Source: Sweltsa coloradensis
Lineage: Eukaryota; Arthropoda; Insecta; Plecoptera; Chloroperlidae
Reading direction: 5' to 3'
DNA: 64,000 nucleotides
NCBI GenBank assembly: GCA_024449915.1
Contig: JAMZAV010001744.1
Location: 62,001 to 126,000, forward strand
Shown here: positions 1 through 12,329 of the stretch, piece by piece
Numbering within the stretch: position 1 is the stretch's first letter
How the letters are laid out: each line of letters opens with the position of its first letter
Program-made: the position numbers and the translations under genes
Notes under the pieces: generated by a model
Databases searched by the model: none
Told to the model about the DNA's origin: nothing
Seen by the model: the letters and a program-made list of their open reading frames with translations, nothing else

Positions 1-916
1 AGTGATACCAGAAAGACGTGTGCGCATAATGCCATCTGTAATTGCATACAGAAGTACGCGGCTAGATGTGTTCATGGTTTCCGTAATTTTCTCAGTGGTA
101 CCGTAGATTCCGTGTCTCTTTCTTTCGACAAAACATACAAGCCTTCCAAATAATGTTATTATTTAGGACGTTAGTGGAAAACCTAGTGGTTTTTACTCTC
201 TTTATGCATACGTAATTTTTGTTACCTCCCTAGTTTTTCAAATTTGACTTGCAGGCGCTAGATGTGTCGAGTATTTGTAAATGTTGAATAGCATTTCCAT
301 TGCCATGAAATGGCAATGCAGCACGATTCGCGGCATTCGATTGAGATTCTATTTATAACGTTCATCTGCCCTTGTCCGAAGTGTGTAATGCCTTATTCGG
401 AACCAGTTCTCAGCTGTTCTTTTCTACCCTCGTCTTTTTGGCAGAGTATACATAGTTCAAATTTAATCTCGTCTCATAATTTCGTATCTTTGAGAGCCCC
501 GGTTCCTAATATAGTTTTCGTCTCCATGGCGCAAACAATCTCATATAAACAATTAAGTATTTCAATCTTGTAACTACAATACTAATAATACCACAATAGT
601 GTAATAATTTTCCTAATTCTATACTTACCTTATACTGGAATCAGCCCATATTAATAGATTTTTATGATTAAACGTAATAAATGACCCAGCCGTTTAACTG
701 TGGGTAAAATGTAAAAATGTGAACAACAGTGCAATTTGAAATTTAAAGGGATGTTCCAAATACCAACTTCCTACTTAAGAGTTCTTAGAAGTAACATATT
801 ATGCATTGTGATAACGAAGTAGATGTCTGTTACACCGTGAAAACTAGATGTCTGTTACAGGAGTATTACCGGTAACGAGGATAAAGATAATAGCAAATTG
901 GTGGAGTGCACCATGC
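1..916. other. unassigned AT-rich DNA
   Basis: No coding exon, RNA gene or recognised mobile element is visible. The longest open frame (310-573, +) has no domain, no splice context and a low-complexity composition, so I do not call it. A short phrase (ctagatgtctgttac) occurs twice near 820-860. Confidence 0.5.
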
Positions 917-1700
917 GTGACCGTTGACCTCCACCCACTGTAACCGTATAATTTACCGTTGTGGAATCGTCGCTATTCTTGTACCTTGTGTCAATACGCG
1001 TCTTTTGATAAATCTGTCTCTATATTTTCCTTGAAATATTTTGTGTAGTTTCCAGATAAAATAATATTCCGCGCGTGACCTTTGACCTCATCCACCACTA
1101 CCCGCATGATCTGAGACTGCAAAAACGTCACTATTCTTGTTCCTGATTTCAAGACGCGTCATTTGATATATGTCTCCATATCGTACTTAAAATATTAAGC
1201 ATGAATCCCATAAATAGTTATAGATACATTAGCAAAATAGTGGAGTGTTTAACTCGCTGACCTTTGACCTCCGCCCACAACCACCCACACGGCGTTATGC
1301 GTCGGCAATGTCACTATTATTGTTCTTGGTGTCAAGACGCGTCTTTTGATACCCGTCTTCATATTGTGCTTATAATATTTAGTGTAGTTCACACGTGATA
1401 TTAACAAAAAAGTATAACGCAACGCGCGTGACCTTTGACCTCCGAACACCGCCAACTACATGATTTTTTATTTTGGAAGCGTAATTATTCTTGTTCCTGG
1501 TGTCAATACGCGTCTTTTAATACCCATCTGTGTATCGTGCTAAGAACATTTCAGCGTAATTCGCATGTGATACTATGAAAATAGATGAGTAAACCCGCGT
1601 GCCTTTGACCTCGCCCGCTACCCGCACATTTCGACGGGGGGAAACGTCATTATTCTTGTACTGATTCAAGCGCTCTTTTGATGTATGACTTCATATTGTA
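917..1700. repeat. about 171-bp tandem repeat, five diverged monomers
   Basis: Five head-to-tail monomers are anchored by a TGACCTTTGACCTC-like block at about 917, 1075, 1257, 1428 and 1599, a spacing of 158, 182, 171 and 171 bp. Each is followed about 50 bp later by an 'attattcttgttcctg' phrase and then by 'aagacgcgtcttttgata'. The monomers are well diverged, so this is an old satellite fragment. The anchor block on the minus strand is GAGGTCAAAGGTCA, two AGGTCA half sites one base apart (a DR1). Monomers 2-4 have it perfectly, monomer 1 has one change and monomer 5 has lost a base. Confidence 0.8.
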
Positions 1701-1804
1701 CTAAAAATGTTTAGGGGAATCGATTTTCAATGTTATAAGCATCTAAATTTCAGATTTGGAAGGTACGGGCGTTTCATTTTGTCCTCCCGAACCTTACCCA
1801 TTTT

Positions 1805-1942
1805 TTGTAAATATAGTTTATTTGAACAAACTGCTTTTTTTTTTATTAGATTTCTAATAGAAATTGTGAAATATTTGAGCAACTGCACAATAACAAACAC
1901 TTGGAGGTTTTATTGTGGTTAGGTTTAGTTTAGAATTTGGCC
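1805..1942. repeat. dispersed repeat fragment shared with 15.36-15.50 kb
   Basis: This stretch (atagtttatttgaac, then attgtgaaatatt, then cttggagg and the taggttt run) matches 15,362-15,500 in the same orientation with small indels. It is one end of the longer repeat at 15,362-15,790. Confidence 0.7.
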
Positions 1943-2287
1943 CCTTTAGTCAGGGTTTACAGACTATAGAACCCTATTTTCGGTATAATCCCAAAACAGC
2001 TTAAAGAATTAAATTTTTCTTTATGAACGCTTTACGTCACCCCCCCCCCCTCTCTCCGCGGCGACAAAACTCGAGCCTTAAAAACGAGACGGGCCAGTCG
2101 GATGAGCCGTAGGCTAGAGGGACCCGACTCGAAGGTCGGTGGTGTCTTTTGCCCCTAGTTACTTCACGGCAGCACGGGGGCCCGGATTTAGGCGGTTTTT
2201 GAATCTCTACGGTAATGACTAACTCTTTGAACACGACGCGCTTACCACATTCGTGGGTGACGGGGCGTGCGCATGTTGGTTGTTTTT

Positions 2288-2589
2288 GGGTTGTATCAAG
2301 GGGGGAGGGGGGCAATAAAAAACAAAATATCTTCCTTTCTTCCTTCACTTTCATTTTTTTTCATTTTAAATTTTTTTCGTTGATTTTTTTTCTGGGTTTT
2401 TCCCGATTTATCGCACCCAGTCAAATTTAAGTCCCCCATCGTTTTCAGGGGGGGGGGGGGGGGGGGGCACTGAAAACAAAATATTTCCTTCCTTCCTTCA
2501 TCTTTACTTCTTTATTTTTCATTTTTTATTTTTTTCGAGGTTTTCCGCATATCGACACCCAGTCAAAATGAATGCCCCCCTGGCACTCA

Positions 2590-2637
<48 letters not shown>

Positions 2638-2830
2638 GAGGAGGAGGGGCACATGAAAAAAATATCATCATTCCTTCCTTCCTTCATTCATTCATTTTCA
2701 TTCTTTCATTCTTTCATTCATCAATCACCTTACATTCTTTATTTTGTTTAGTTTATTTTGTTGATTATTTCCGGGGTTTTTCCCCGAATATCGCACCCAT
2801 CAAAATTAAGCCCCCCTGCCACACTTAGTG
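2288..2830. repeat. three tandem units, each opening with a G-run
   Basis: Three units of about 140-240 bp begin with G-rich runs at about 2,300, 2,450 and 2,590. Each continues with aacaaaatat-like, ccttccttc-like and ttttttc blocks and ends near 'tcgcacccagtcaaaatt' and 'gcccccct'. The G-runs differ greatly in length; the third is over 45 G. Other G-runs lie at 5,420, 6,470, 8,250 and 15,762. A G-quadruplex is likely on the plus strand, and the run lengths may be unreliable in the assembly. Confidence 0.75.
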
Positions 2831-3694
2831 TCAACACAGAAATATGCAATAACTTACCTTTTTAAATCGAATTCACTTTTCTACCAATCATCAAACCACG
2901 TTTTCTTAAAAAATTACGGGTTTTTTTAGATATTTCCACTTCCATGTTTTTTTTTTACAGACGGTATGACAGGTATAAAATAAAAATGCGTATTTTTTAA
3001 AATTCTTTCGATGGTCATGGTTTCAATCCCGCCAAAGCAATCGTTTTAAAACATTTTTCCTCGTCTCAGGGCAGTTTTCTTGTAGGCCTTTTAAAACAGC
3101 ACTTTTACATTCGCTTATCAACATCCAAATATCCTAGCGTTCTCGGTCACCTGAAGAGGGTCCAGCACACCAAGTACAGTATGCAAATAGCTACTATACT
3201 ACGTTCCGCGGGCACAATTTGTTTTTTCGAAGATAAGGGGTTTTAAATTTGGATAGTTTAGGATATTTCCAGACGATATATTAAAGTCTTTTTGAAATTA
3301 AAAATAATTCAACTAAAGTAAAAAATAACCCCTTTTTACCTTTTATTGTATAAAAATAGCAACTGAAGAAGATGCGAACATGATTCTATTTGAAAAAATA
3401 GCCGCTTTTGGTGTTGCGAGTCCTTTTAAAATTTTCATCTTTTTTTTTTAAAATTTTTTAAAACTTTTTATATTTTTGGCATTTGGTCATTGAGTAAAAA
3501 CGTTTTAGCGAGTTTTTTAAAAACTAATAGCAAATCCCCTTGTTGGAAAAAAATTATTTTTTAGTATATTTTTACCAATATTTTAATCCCTGGTCACTGT
3601 AGTCCAAGAACCCCACAAAATGTAAAAATTAAACCACCAAAAACCAGTTTAAATAATGCAGAACTTCAACTAATCTGTGTCAATCGATATTTTA
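2831..3694. other. unassigned AT-rich DNA
   Basis: Runs of T and A, no credible coding exon and no element boundary that I can see. Confidence 0.4.
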
Positions 3695-3745
3695 CTAGCT
3701 TCGAAAACGCTTTTTCGGCGCGTTTTTTGGATGAGCGTATGTTTT
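3695..3745 (-). mobile_element. isolated 3' end of a Helentron-like (HINE) element
   Basis: On the minus strand this reads GCTCATCC, then a hairpin with arms AACGC and GCGTT, then GAAGCTAG followed by T. It matches the 3' end of the family that is abundant at 41-60 kb. Only the terminal segment is recognisable. Confidence 0.6.
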
Positions 3746-6224
3746 TTTTTAAAGAAAAAACAAAAAAGTGTAAGTTCCAAACGGCGCTGGAACATTAACA
3801 GACTTAGGCTAATTTTTGAAGTTTTTTTCGCAGCACCTCAGCTTTAGTTCTTTGTTTCCTGGAGTGGGGCGGGTCCCCTATTTGCATATTTGGATTTCCC
3901 TAGGACCTACAATTTCCGGAAGTCGTCACACTCCAAGGGAAAATTCCTTCAATTTTTTGGAAACATGGTAACAACGGTCTGGGGATGGTATACGGAAAAA
4001 TTATCACTGGAATTTCAGCAATTTTTGACTGGAAACACTGTGTAGAACCTATACATTTGGGTAAACTATTTTTATTTTGGCAAGGATAATTAAACAATTC
4101 GTTTTTTTATTTCTCACTTCATATGTGTTAACTTGATTCCGAAAAAATTAAGGCCCCCTTTATAATAAGACATTGTTTGGGATAGAGAATTTTAAAAACT
4201 TCTCTTTTAGCTGCCTTTTTTACACTACTTCATTGAGACGAAAGGGTAATAAATAGGTTTAAGGACAAATCCCCTGAAGGCCGGGGGGGATTCGAAACCC
4301 GCGTCCTCCGACTCCGACTAACAATGTCATACGCCTTTGGCCCCTCCCAAAACCGATTTGCTGCCCCGGACGGCTAGAAAAGAGATTATCTTTTTCGCTC
4401 CCAGCTTCCCCCCCCCCACTTCTCACTAAATTTCCGGTAGAAATCCCCGTTTTTCCGATCCACAAGGATCAAGATTTTTCACATTCTCATTCTCATAAAA
4501 ATTCCCTAGAAAGGGTCAAAAATGCATATACGAATATTTGGGGGGTTTCATACATAGCCTGCCCTGTATCGTTGGTGTTAAAAGTGCACACTCAAAGTTC
4601 TTAGTCCCCCTCTTATCTTAGCTACGCGTGGCTGGGAGGCGCCCCGTGCGATGGATAATATTTTATCTGGATCAGCCCCGGTGGGAAAATTATTTTCCCT
4701 TATAAAAGTTATAATACGAAATTAATTAAAAACAATGAACCATGAATTTCCCCCTTTTCATTAGAATTAAGTAACTCTTTTCTTTAAAATAATATTAATT
4801 TGGAATTTACTATTAGAAAACCCATTATAATTTTTTGACACATGGAATCGAATAACTTACCTCGGGGCCCGGGGGTCGAACCCCGAACCTCCGGCTCAAC
4901 ATACCCATACTCTTGCCAACTGTTTTATTAGACTAGCAGAAAAAATTTCACTATTTTTCGATTTGGTAGTCGGGAAAAAATCCCCCAGTATAGGTTTAAA
5001 TCCCGGTCGGGGCGGACTTTTTTTTTTTCTAAAATTTTAAAAATAAAAAAAAATATTCACAATTCTATTTATTTTCTTGTTGTGGAAAAAGTTTGTCGCA
5101 ATAATAATTACTACTACAATAAAAATACTCGCAATAGTGAGTGTGGGTTTTTAAAAAGAAATTTTTCCCCGAGTCCCCGACGCCTGACTCAGATTCCAAT
5201 CAGGCTCCAGGAAAATGCACTTTTTAATTTCGATTAAGTAGGCATACGGTATTGGAATATTCAAGTAATTTTTTGAAAGATATAAACTTGATTTTATTTA
5301 TATTACGTGGGTAAAGAAAGTTGTTTTTTGGAAGGCAATTTTGTGTGAGACTGTACTACTTTTTTCCCCTTTTACAGCGTTTTCTGGTCTATTGCGGTTT
5401 TTTTTTGTTCTGCCAATTGGGGGGGGGGACACTGACGTTAATCTACGTATTGTACTATGACTATGTTTCACTAAACACAAAACGCGTAGTATTATAAACA
5501 CGGTTTTTCTACCCTCGACTAAAATTAAACACATACAATACAGATTCATTCAAACCCCAACGTACTCGTAAAAAATAGACTCACCTCCCGTCCGCTCCCC
5601 ACCCATGTGTGTATTCCCCTGTTATAAAAAGAGTCGACGCATGGGTGGCAACCTGCGAACCCCCTCAGTTAGCCTTGGCTGCCGCTAAAGCGACAGTGAC
5701 GGCCGGAATCTGGAGCTGAGGGCGCCTGTTCTTGCGCGTCTTGGGGGAATCAGCACACTCAACGATTTTTATCGTGGACCGTCAAAAGACTTCTGATCCT
5801 TAAGAAACGTTCAATGAAGCAAAATGAAGTGCCAAATCTGGATGCCTCACGAAAATTTAAATGAAAAACAAAATTTAAAAAACTTCGTTATTGTTGTGAA
5901 ATTTTCACCAAAAAATTTAAAAAATTTATATAAAAACAAATTACAGAGATTTTGAAAAAGTTCCTTAAAAGCTGCTAAAAACTACATAGTTGTTATAAAA
6001 AAAAACAGGTTCTAAACCAAATGATCTCTGAGTGGGTTTTGATTCCCTTTTTTTTAACAATAAAATTCAACAAAACATGTCCAAAAATTGCCCAAAATTT
6101 TTCCCCCACTGTGAAAAAAACACGTCAGTAGGCCTTAAACGAGATATACTTTGTGTGTGTACACATATATTCTTAGTTAGCCAATATGAGTCGAGTCTAG
6201 GGATTCCCCTTAAGTGAAAATAAA
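3746..6224. other. unassigned DNA with tRNA-like scraps
   Basis: No protein domain is recognisable in either strand. On the minus strand, B-box-like phrases (GGTTCGAnnCC type) occur near 4,290 and 4,870-4,915, each with part of a tRNA-like context. They look like SINE heads or tRNA pseudogenes. A GC-richer patch lies at 5,580-5,760. Confidence 0.4.
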
Positions 6225-6437
6225 AGAGAGCAAAATCAACGAAAAGTTCGACAATACTATTGTTGGGGAAACAAATTGAACCAGTTTGAGGGTTTAAGGG
6301 AGGGATTTTTTATAATAACTTTGCCATGAAAACAGTAGGTGAATTAAGTTTCACTTTAGTTCTTCTTGGATTCAAACTAGTTTTTAACAATCAAGAGGAC
6401 TTAGGTACCTAAAAACAGTTTCCAATGTGGGCTGGGG
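6225..6437. repeat. dispersed repeat fragment shared with 15.5-15.7 kb
   Basis: Matches 15,510-15,740 nearly base for base (acaatactattgttgggg, ataactttgccatgaaaac, ctaaaaacagtttccaatg). In both places it runs into the end of the gag fragment described next. Confidence 0.75.
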
Positions 6438-6725
6438 TCAGTGGCTACGCCACAGGGGTGGAAAGGTGGGGGGGGGGGGGGGGGGGGGGGGGGCTTCGCT
6501 AGACTCACCTGGGGCTTCAACTATGTTGTTCGATATTGTTCGGCAGACTCTAGCTAAATGGTGCCAACAACCGCACTTCCAGCATCGTTGACCGTAAGCG
6601 GTGCACTGTCGTGGGCCGTGTTTGAATCCACAAGACCTGCATAAGAAGTTGTCGGTGGACGTGTTGGCAAGCTTGTGGCGCCTGTTGTTGGCTGGGGGCT
6701 GCACTAGTGTCTTTTGTTCTCGCAC
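6438..6725 (-). pseudogene. Ty3/mag-type gag fragment with two zinc knuckles
   Basis: The minus-strand frame holds the tandem Cys/His arrangement typical of Ty3/Gypsy (mag-like) Gag: Cys-X2-Cys-Gly-X3-His-X4-Cys, then AYGQRCWKCG and a second Cys/His knuckle (HHLARVC). In a working element this nucleocapsid region binds the element RNA. Only about 95 residues are present. There is no capsid upstream and no protease or polymerase downstream. The frame then runs through a proline run encoded by a long C/G homopolymer and stops. A second copy of the very end lies at 15,720-15,830. It is a dead fragment. Confidence 0.65.
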
Positions 6726-6789
6726 CCTTTTGATTCCCCCCCTGTTGGATCAAAAAACAACAAAAAATAAGAAACACAGTAAACACCCC

Positions 6790-7345
6790 GCAAACATGAG
6801 ACTCGGGCCCCGTGGGGGAAAACCCAAAGGGAAGTGGGGGTAAATTGCGGGTTAGGGACAGCTACGGGAAAACCCCGCACTGGTCCCGCGGGGACAGAGG
6901 GACATGTCGGGGACATTATATGTGGGAGAGCTCGGGAAAAACCCGCACGGGCCCCGCGGGGGGAACTTAAGGGACACCCCTTTAGGGAAAACAGGGGAAA
7001 ACCCCGTAGGGGTCCCGCGGGGAAACTTACGGGACACCCCTTTGGGGAAAGCAACGGGACAACCCCGCCACGGGTCCGCGCGGGACATTTTAGGGACATG
7101 TTGGGGACATTTTATCTGGGGAGTAGGGGACAACCCGCACTACCCCGCGAGGGAAACACGGACCCCCCTTTCGGGAAAGAAACGGGACAACCCCAGGGGT
7201 CCCGCGAGGGAAACTTACGGGAACCCTTTGGGGAAAAGCAACGGGACAACCCGCAGGGGCCCCGCGAGGGAAATTAAGGGGACACCCTTTGGGGAAAAGC
7301 TACGGACAACCCGCACGGGTCCCGCGGGGGTAACTTCAGGGAAAC
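6790..7345. repeat. GC-rich about 60-bp minisatellite
   Basis: About eight units of 55-72 bp share the order gggacaacccgc, gggtcccgcgggg, aaacttacgggacacccc and tttggggaaa. The block is strongly GC-rich inside AT-rich DNA. Both strands stay open for 80-150 codons because of composition. No protein family is recognisable, so I treat the open frames as a by-product. It resembles 13,310-13,590 in its CGGGAC/GGGAC wording. Confidence 0.75.
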
Positions 7346-8175
7346 CCCAAAATGTGGATAATTAAATTAAAAAAATACGTGTGTATAGATTTATGTAGAA
7401 AACTTCCCTTTATTTTTTTTAGTTCTATTTCATTGCAAAAAGTTTTTTTAACTGAAAAGGGTAGGGCCCCAATAGACGTTAATTAAAAAAAATAAATATA
7501 AAATTTCATTTCAGACAGTAAAACGTATTAAGTCTTAGTTATTGTAAGGGATGTTTTTGGGTTTCGGCCATTGGTGGAGTTCGCAACTTGGATTAGGTTC
7601 CTGTATCATTGCTGTGATCAGTTTTTGATTAGCATACAATTTTATGTCTAATATTTAGAGTCAAAATCTTTTGTCTATATTGTTATCAAGATTTGAACAC
7701 AAGAAAGAAAATCCGCGTTCGGTCGTTTTTGCGGAAAAGTTGTTTTTCCCTGATTTGCTGTCCTGTTTTTGGCAAACCCCTATTCGTTTAGGATCGTCAA
7801 TAAATCTGTTTTTTTTTTTTTCGTTTTTCTTTTTTGATTATTTTTTTTTCCTTTTTTTCTTTCTTTCTTTTTATTCTTCTACAAATTTAAAAACAAAGTG
7901 GCCTATCTTAAAAAAATGTTGAAGGAAAAACAAGAGTGCATACGATAGCCATAGCAAAAATTTTGCGTGATATCCCTTTGTTACAATAAATACATAACCT
8001 AATTTTTGATAAACAAAATTTAATTAAATAAAATTAATGTTTTTAGAATCAAAAAAATGCTTAGACATAACAAAAACATACATTGTAAATGATAATTTAA
8101 CTGAAATAATTTTTTTTTGTAAAGTATTGAAATTTTGGGATAATTTAAAATGACGATAAGGACGATCACAAAAAA
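7346..8175. other. unassigned AT-rich DNA
   Basis: Poly-T and poly-A tracts, with no credible exon or element end. Confidence 0.4.
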
Positions 8176-8245
8176 AATGCCTTATTCGGGATTCAAACCC
8201 ACGTACTCGATGAGCGCCCTAATTGTATGTGCCACCGCGGACGTT
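8176..8245 (-). repeat. tRNA-like sequence (SINE head or tRNA pseudogene)
   Basis: On the minus strand, GCGGTGGCACATA-like and GGGTTTGAATCCC phrases sit in A-box and B-box positions. The acceptor arms do not pair, so this is not a working tRNA gene. Confidence 0.45.
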
Positions 8246-8489
8246 TGAGGGGGGGGGGGGTAATTGATCGCATTCGTTTTTGTTTATAATAAAAGAAACA
8301 ATTCTCTGTTCTTGACCTACCGTGTCCCAAAGCAATATATCCAGCCAGCATAAGATTTAATGATCGAGTATTTGTTAAAGCCTAATAATCGAAGAGGATG
8401 GCATGGATTTAAAAATATATAATAGTATCATGTTTAAATAAAGACCAAAACACATTTTCAATATCACAATAGTTAGACTGCAATGTTAC

Positions 8490-8625
8490 GTTCCGCTATC
8501 CACGCAAGCGCGCTCCCTTTCATAAGCCATCTAACGCGCCGTCGCCATCTCAAGGTCGTCTGCGCGTGACGTCAGTTTCAAAGATGGCGGCCGCCTTGGG
8601 TTCACCCCTAGAGGAGGTATAGGCT
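8490..8625. promoter_or_regulatory. CpG-rich patch with CRE and YY1-like motifs
   Basis: A short GC/CpG-rich stretch in AT-rich DNA holds a perfect CRE palindrome (TGACGTCA, about 8,566) followed within 20 bp by AAGATGGCGGC, the usual YY1 site of housekeeping-type promoters. No clear coding exon follows within 1 kb on either strand, so the promoter role is inferred from motifs only. Confidence 0.4.
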
Positions 8626-9310
8626 CACCTACTTCAAGCAGGCCTAGATTCTGTACTGTACCACCGCGAAATGTGACGATTTTGTTAGTTATTTCAATTT
8701 AGTGGGAAATAAGAAAGCCTAACCATGCATAGAGGGCAACGCATTGCCAACACTTGTCAGTAAAATATAATTTTAAACGTGTGTTATTTAATCCTTATTT
8801 AGAGTCAGCTCGCTCACTCTCAGCTACAAGAACTGATTTTGAGCGGGGGTCAAAACGAGTTACTATTGTTGTTCATTGCTAGGACGACTAACTGTGTTAA
8901 TTAAAGGTCTCATTCCAGTATTAGTAGTCGGTACATAGATAATATTGTTTAAATAAAATAACACTAAATGCCAAATTCCTTTACCAACCAATAAAAACCA
9001 ATGAAATATTAGCTTCAATATTTTCTATTCCCTAATAACTATATTGTTAGTTAGTTAATTAAGTGAGCTAAAACCCTACGCCTAAAACGGCACAGCTGAG
9101 ACTATATATTAATTAAATTATTATAAATTGTATTAAACATAAACTTATATTGCGAGTTGAGATACACGATTGAAATAATCAAATATGAAAATAGTAAAGC
9201 AGATCCTCAGATAATCCTTCCCTAACGTATTATACTCTTTCTCACATAAAAATAAATATAATACAATAATAGTTTACAAAATCATTTACAAAAATAATAA
9301 TTAATCGCTC
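8626..9310. other. unassigned AT-rich DNA
   Basis: No recognisable gene or element. Confidence 0.35.
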
Positions 9311-9395
9311 ACTCGTCGATTGCGTCAGGGCTTACAGGGTTGTCTTGGTCGCTTTGACTTACTGACCCCCACTGAAAATCAGTTATATTATAACT
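9311..9395 (+). repeat. SINE family S2 fragment
   Basis: This is the inverse of 23,268-23,345: the 'cactgaaaatcagt' end and the 'cgattgcgtcagggc' block match. It is one part of the SINE whose fuller copies lie at 23.27 and 62.2 kb. Confidence 0.65.
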
Positions 9396-10483
9396 CTAAA
9401 TACAATATATTTGTTTATTCATTTATTTTTGAGAAGATGACTAAAGGCTATAACATAATTGAGAATAGAACGTTCTATACTCAATGGCAACATCCTAACT
9501 GCATAGTTACTTGCCGGCTGTGCTATATTTCAATAACGCTAGTTAGTTATTAAAAGTCCATGGTCCAGGACTGATCTTGTTCAAGTTCAAGACATTTTAT
9601 TTGTGAACATTCGTCATTTTTGCTAAGACTGAAACCATATTTACCCAATTTCACTTTCGTGTTGCTCGCACGTGTACACCGTTCGTGTTTTATTGTTTGC
9701 TTTTGTATTACGATTGATAATATTTATTTTACTATTAATTTTTGTGTATTAACACCAAGATCACAATGTCAAAACATAACATGAGCATTAGCCCATTTCG
9801 TAAAAAAGATTCTCTAGCGTCATGCGTGTGAATAAATGTAATTATAGACTAGACTAGGCTAGGGCTGGGACTAGACCTTCACACTAGAAGGCCACCGTAA
9901 TTTTTATTTCAATTATGCTTATTTTTTGTTACAATTTACTATGGCATGGTATAAACACATAAACATGAACAAAAACAAAATCCTAAAACAGGCATGCGAG
10001 TTGAAGAATCGCCAAATTTCTCTATTATAGTTAGTGTTGTAAAGTATCAAGTTTGAAATTATTATGTCTATACTTACAAAGTAATTGATTACTATTACAC
10101 ATAATGACTGTAAATAGCAATAACACACTAGTTTGGATTAGTTTTTACACGACTGATGTATTGTTTGAACTATGATTTCCCAATACTGAGCATATTTTAT
10201 CCTTCGTTTTCTGCAATATTTTACGGTATTACCAAACATTTATATGATTTATGTTGTGTGTTCCGATTAAGAAATATATAGACGAATAAGGTTCTGCCAG
10301 GTTCCGTTTAACAAATACATTGCGGCTTATTTCACGACGTTTTATTTGACGGTTATACTTTTTCGTCTCCATTGAATCTCCATTGAAACACGCGCTAACC
10401 GCTGACCGGCGGTAGCAGCTAAACCCAAGGGCTCTAGGGACACGGCCGGCCGCTAGGGGCGTATCGCTTGTCTGCGATGGCGA
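9396..10483. other. unassigned AT-rich DNA
   Basis: No credible coding exon. The right end (10,380-10,480) is GC-richer and leads into the inverted repeat arm. Confidence 0.35.
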
Positions 10484-10702
10484 CTGTAGCCTTAGAGCAT
10501 GGATAGGTAGAGGAAGCAAGCCAACGCTAGCGCCCGGGCCGCGAGACGGACCAACATCGAAACGCGGCAAACCACGTGACTGGGGTCAAGGCGGCGCGGT
10601 AATTCAATGAGTCTGCATAGGAACGGTGCACATTGGCTTTATTGTAACTCAAATACTTAAAACATTTTCGATGCATGCATACATTTACACTGTCTACAAG
10701 TG
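10484..10702. repeat. left arm of a 2.6-kb inverted repeat
   Basis: The reverse complement of this segment matches 12,868-13,076 over about 200 bp: 'cacttgtagacagtgtaaat', 'aagccaatgtgcaccgttcc', 'gccttgacc', 'gtttcgatgttggtccg' and 'gctctaaggct'. The two arms face inward across about 2.2 kb. This fits either a non-autonomous DNA transposon or two copies of one repeat in opposite orientation. Confidence 0.75.
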
Positions 10703-11589
10703 TGTATCAATACATACAATAATTAATTCCTAAATAATAAATAAAATAAGACTCAGACAGCCTTTAAAAGTGAGATAAACATTTTGGAAAACCTTTCAAA
10801 TTAGCTTTTCCCCCACTGAAAATCAGTTTTGTGACTGAGTGGGTAGATCCTAAAGTCTAATTACGAATGTATTTATTTATTTGTTTACTATTAATTAAGT
10901 GTTAAAAAATAGGCTTAACACTTTCTTGCTTTCTTCTTCTATTTCTTTTACTCTATAATCATTTATGAAGTACCTATATGAACACATTTATTATTAAAAA
11001 TCACTTTCCCCAGTATCATCATCAGGTACACTTATTGTTAACGTTGATGATTGGCACTATTGGGTACTCAATGCTGAGTGAATTTACTTCTGCTGTAATA
11101 ACTTTATTGATTTAGTAAAAATTTATTATTAAAAATTTCCTTGGACAACCCTATAATATGAAGGCAAATAAAATACAAATACAAACCAAAACAGCTAGCT
11201 TATATTACTATTTTAAATATTAACTTAAAGGGGCTATTACCTCAAAATTAAAAAATTATATTCGTAACTGTGATTTTACACGATATTTCAATTTTCTTGA
11301 AACAAAAATTTGGGAAAAATTATTGTTTTTGAAAAATTTTCGTAAATTGGCTTGAACCTGCTATTTTTTTTCGTATAGATACTAGAGCAGCTTCATACCA
11401 ATTTACAATGCCCCTTTATAACATCGTGTCTTGAAATTGTGCACAAATATACTCTCAAACCCCAAAAAAATATTCATTCTAAAATCACACCCCCCTTCTT
11501 GGTATAAAAAATATATTTTGACCGAACCACTTGCCCAAATTATAAAACAAATATAAAGAATTTACAGAAAAGGCTGTCCCAGTATGTCC

Positions 11590-12270
11590 ATAAGGGCCAA
11601 CATTTTTTGGATCAAAATCCTCCAGGGTCACGGGGCAGTGAGATCGTCCCATGATTTTCTATTGGGAGATATTTGCGATGGGACCTAGTTTCGAAAAATA
11701 CAAAGTTTGACATTTTTTTTTGGGTCATGGTAAACCCAATAATTTTTCTATTAATTGCTAAATTCATTACTAGTTAGCACGAATCAAATATTTTTTTTGA
11801 TTTTTTACGGGTTAATACCCCTTTAACTATAGTTCTTGTTGTGTCTGCATCTATGTAATTAGATTTATTTAGTTGTCCTCCTTTGTTAATCAGTTTTTTT
11901 AATTGAATAGGGTAGAAGTTAAATAAATAAAATTATAATTAAAAAAAATTAGCACTTGTAGATTTGTGTATTTTATAGGCAATGTCGTCAGTGTAAGCTA
12001 TGGTTATTAATTAGGCCTAGTTCCAAGAATATTGGGTTCAGCTTGTCATGCATATGACCCCGGGAAAAATAATTGGCAAATAAATAGTTAATTTAATTAA
12101 TTAATTAATTTTAATTTATAATAATTTCGAGCTAGGTCCCATTGGCAAAAATCTCCCATAAGAAAATTAAAAACAATAATAACAACAACAACAACAACAA
12201 CAACAACAAAAACAACAACAACAACAACAACAACAACCCAACAACAACAACAACAAAAAACAAAAACAAC

Positions 12271-12329
<59 letters not shown>

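Noticed and set aside
6834..7365. Overlapping Gly/Pro/Arg-rich open frames of 130-150 codons
   Set aside because: They are produced on both strands by the GC-rich 60-bp minisatellite; no start, splice or domain evidence.
9919..10128. Small hydrophobic minus-strand frame
   Set aside because: AT-rich chance frame without splice sites or homology that I recognise.
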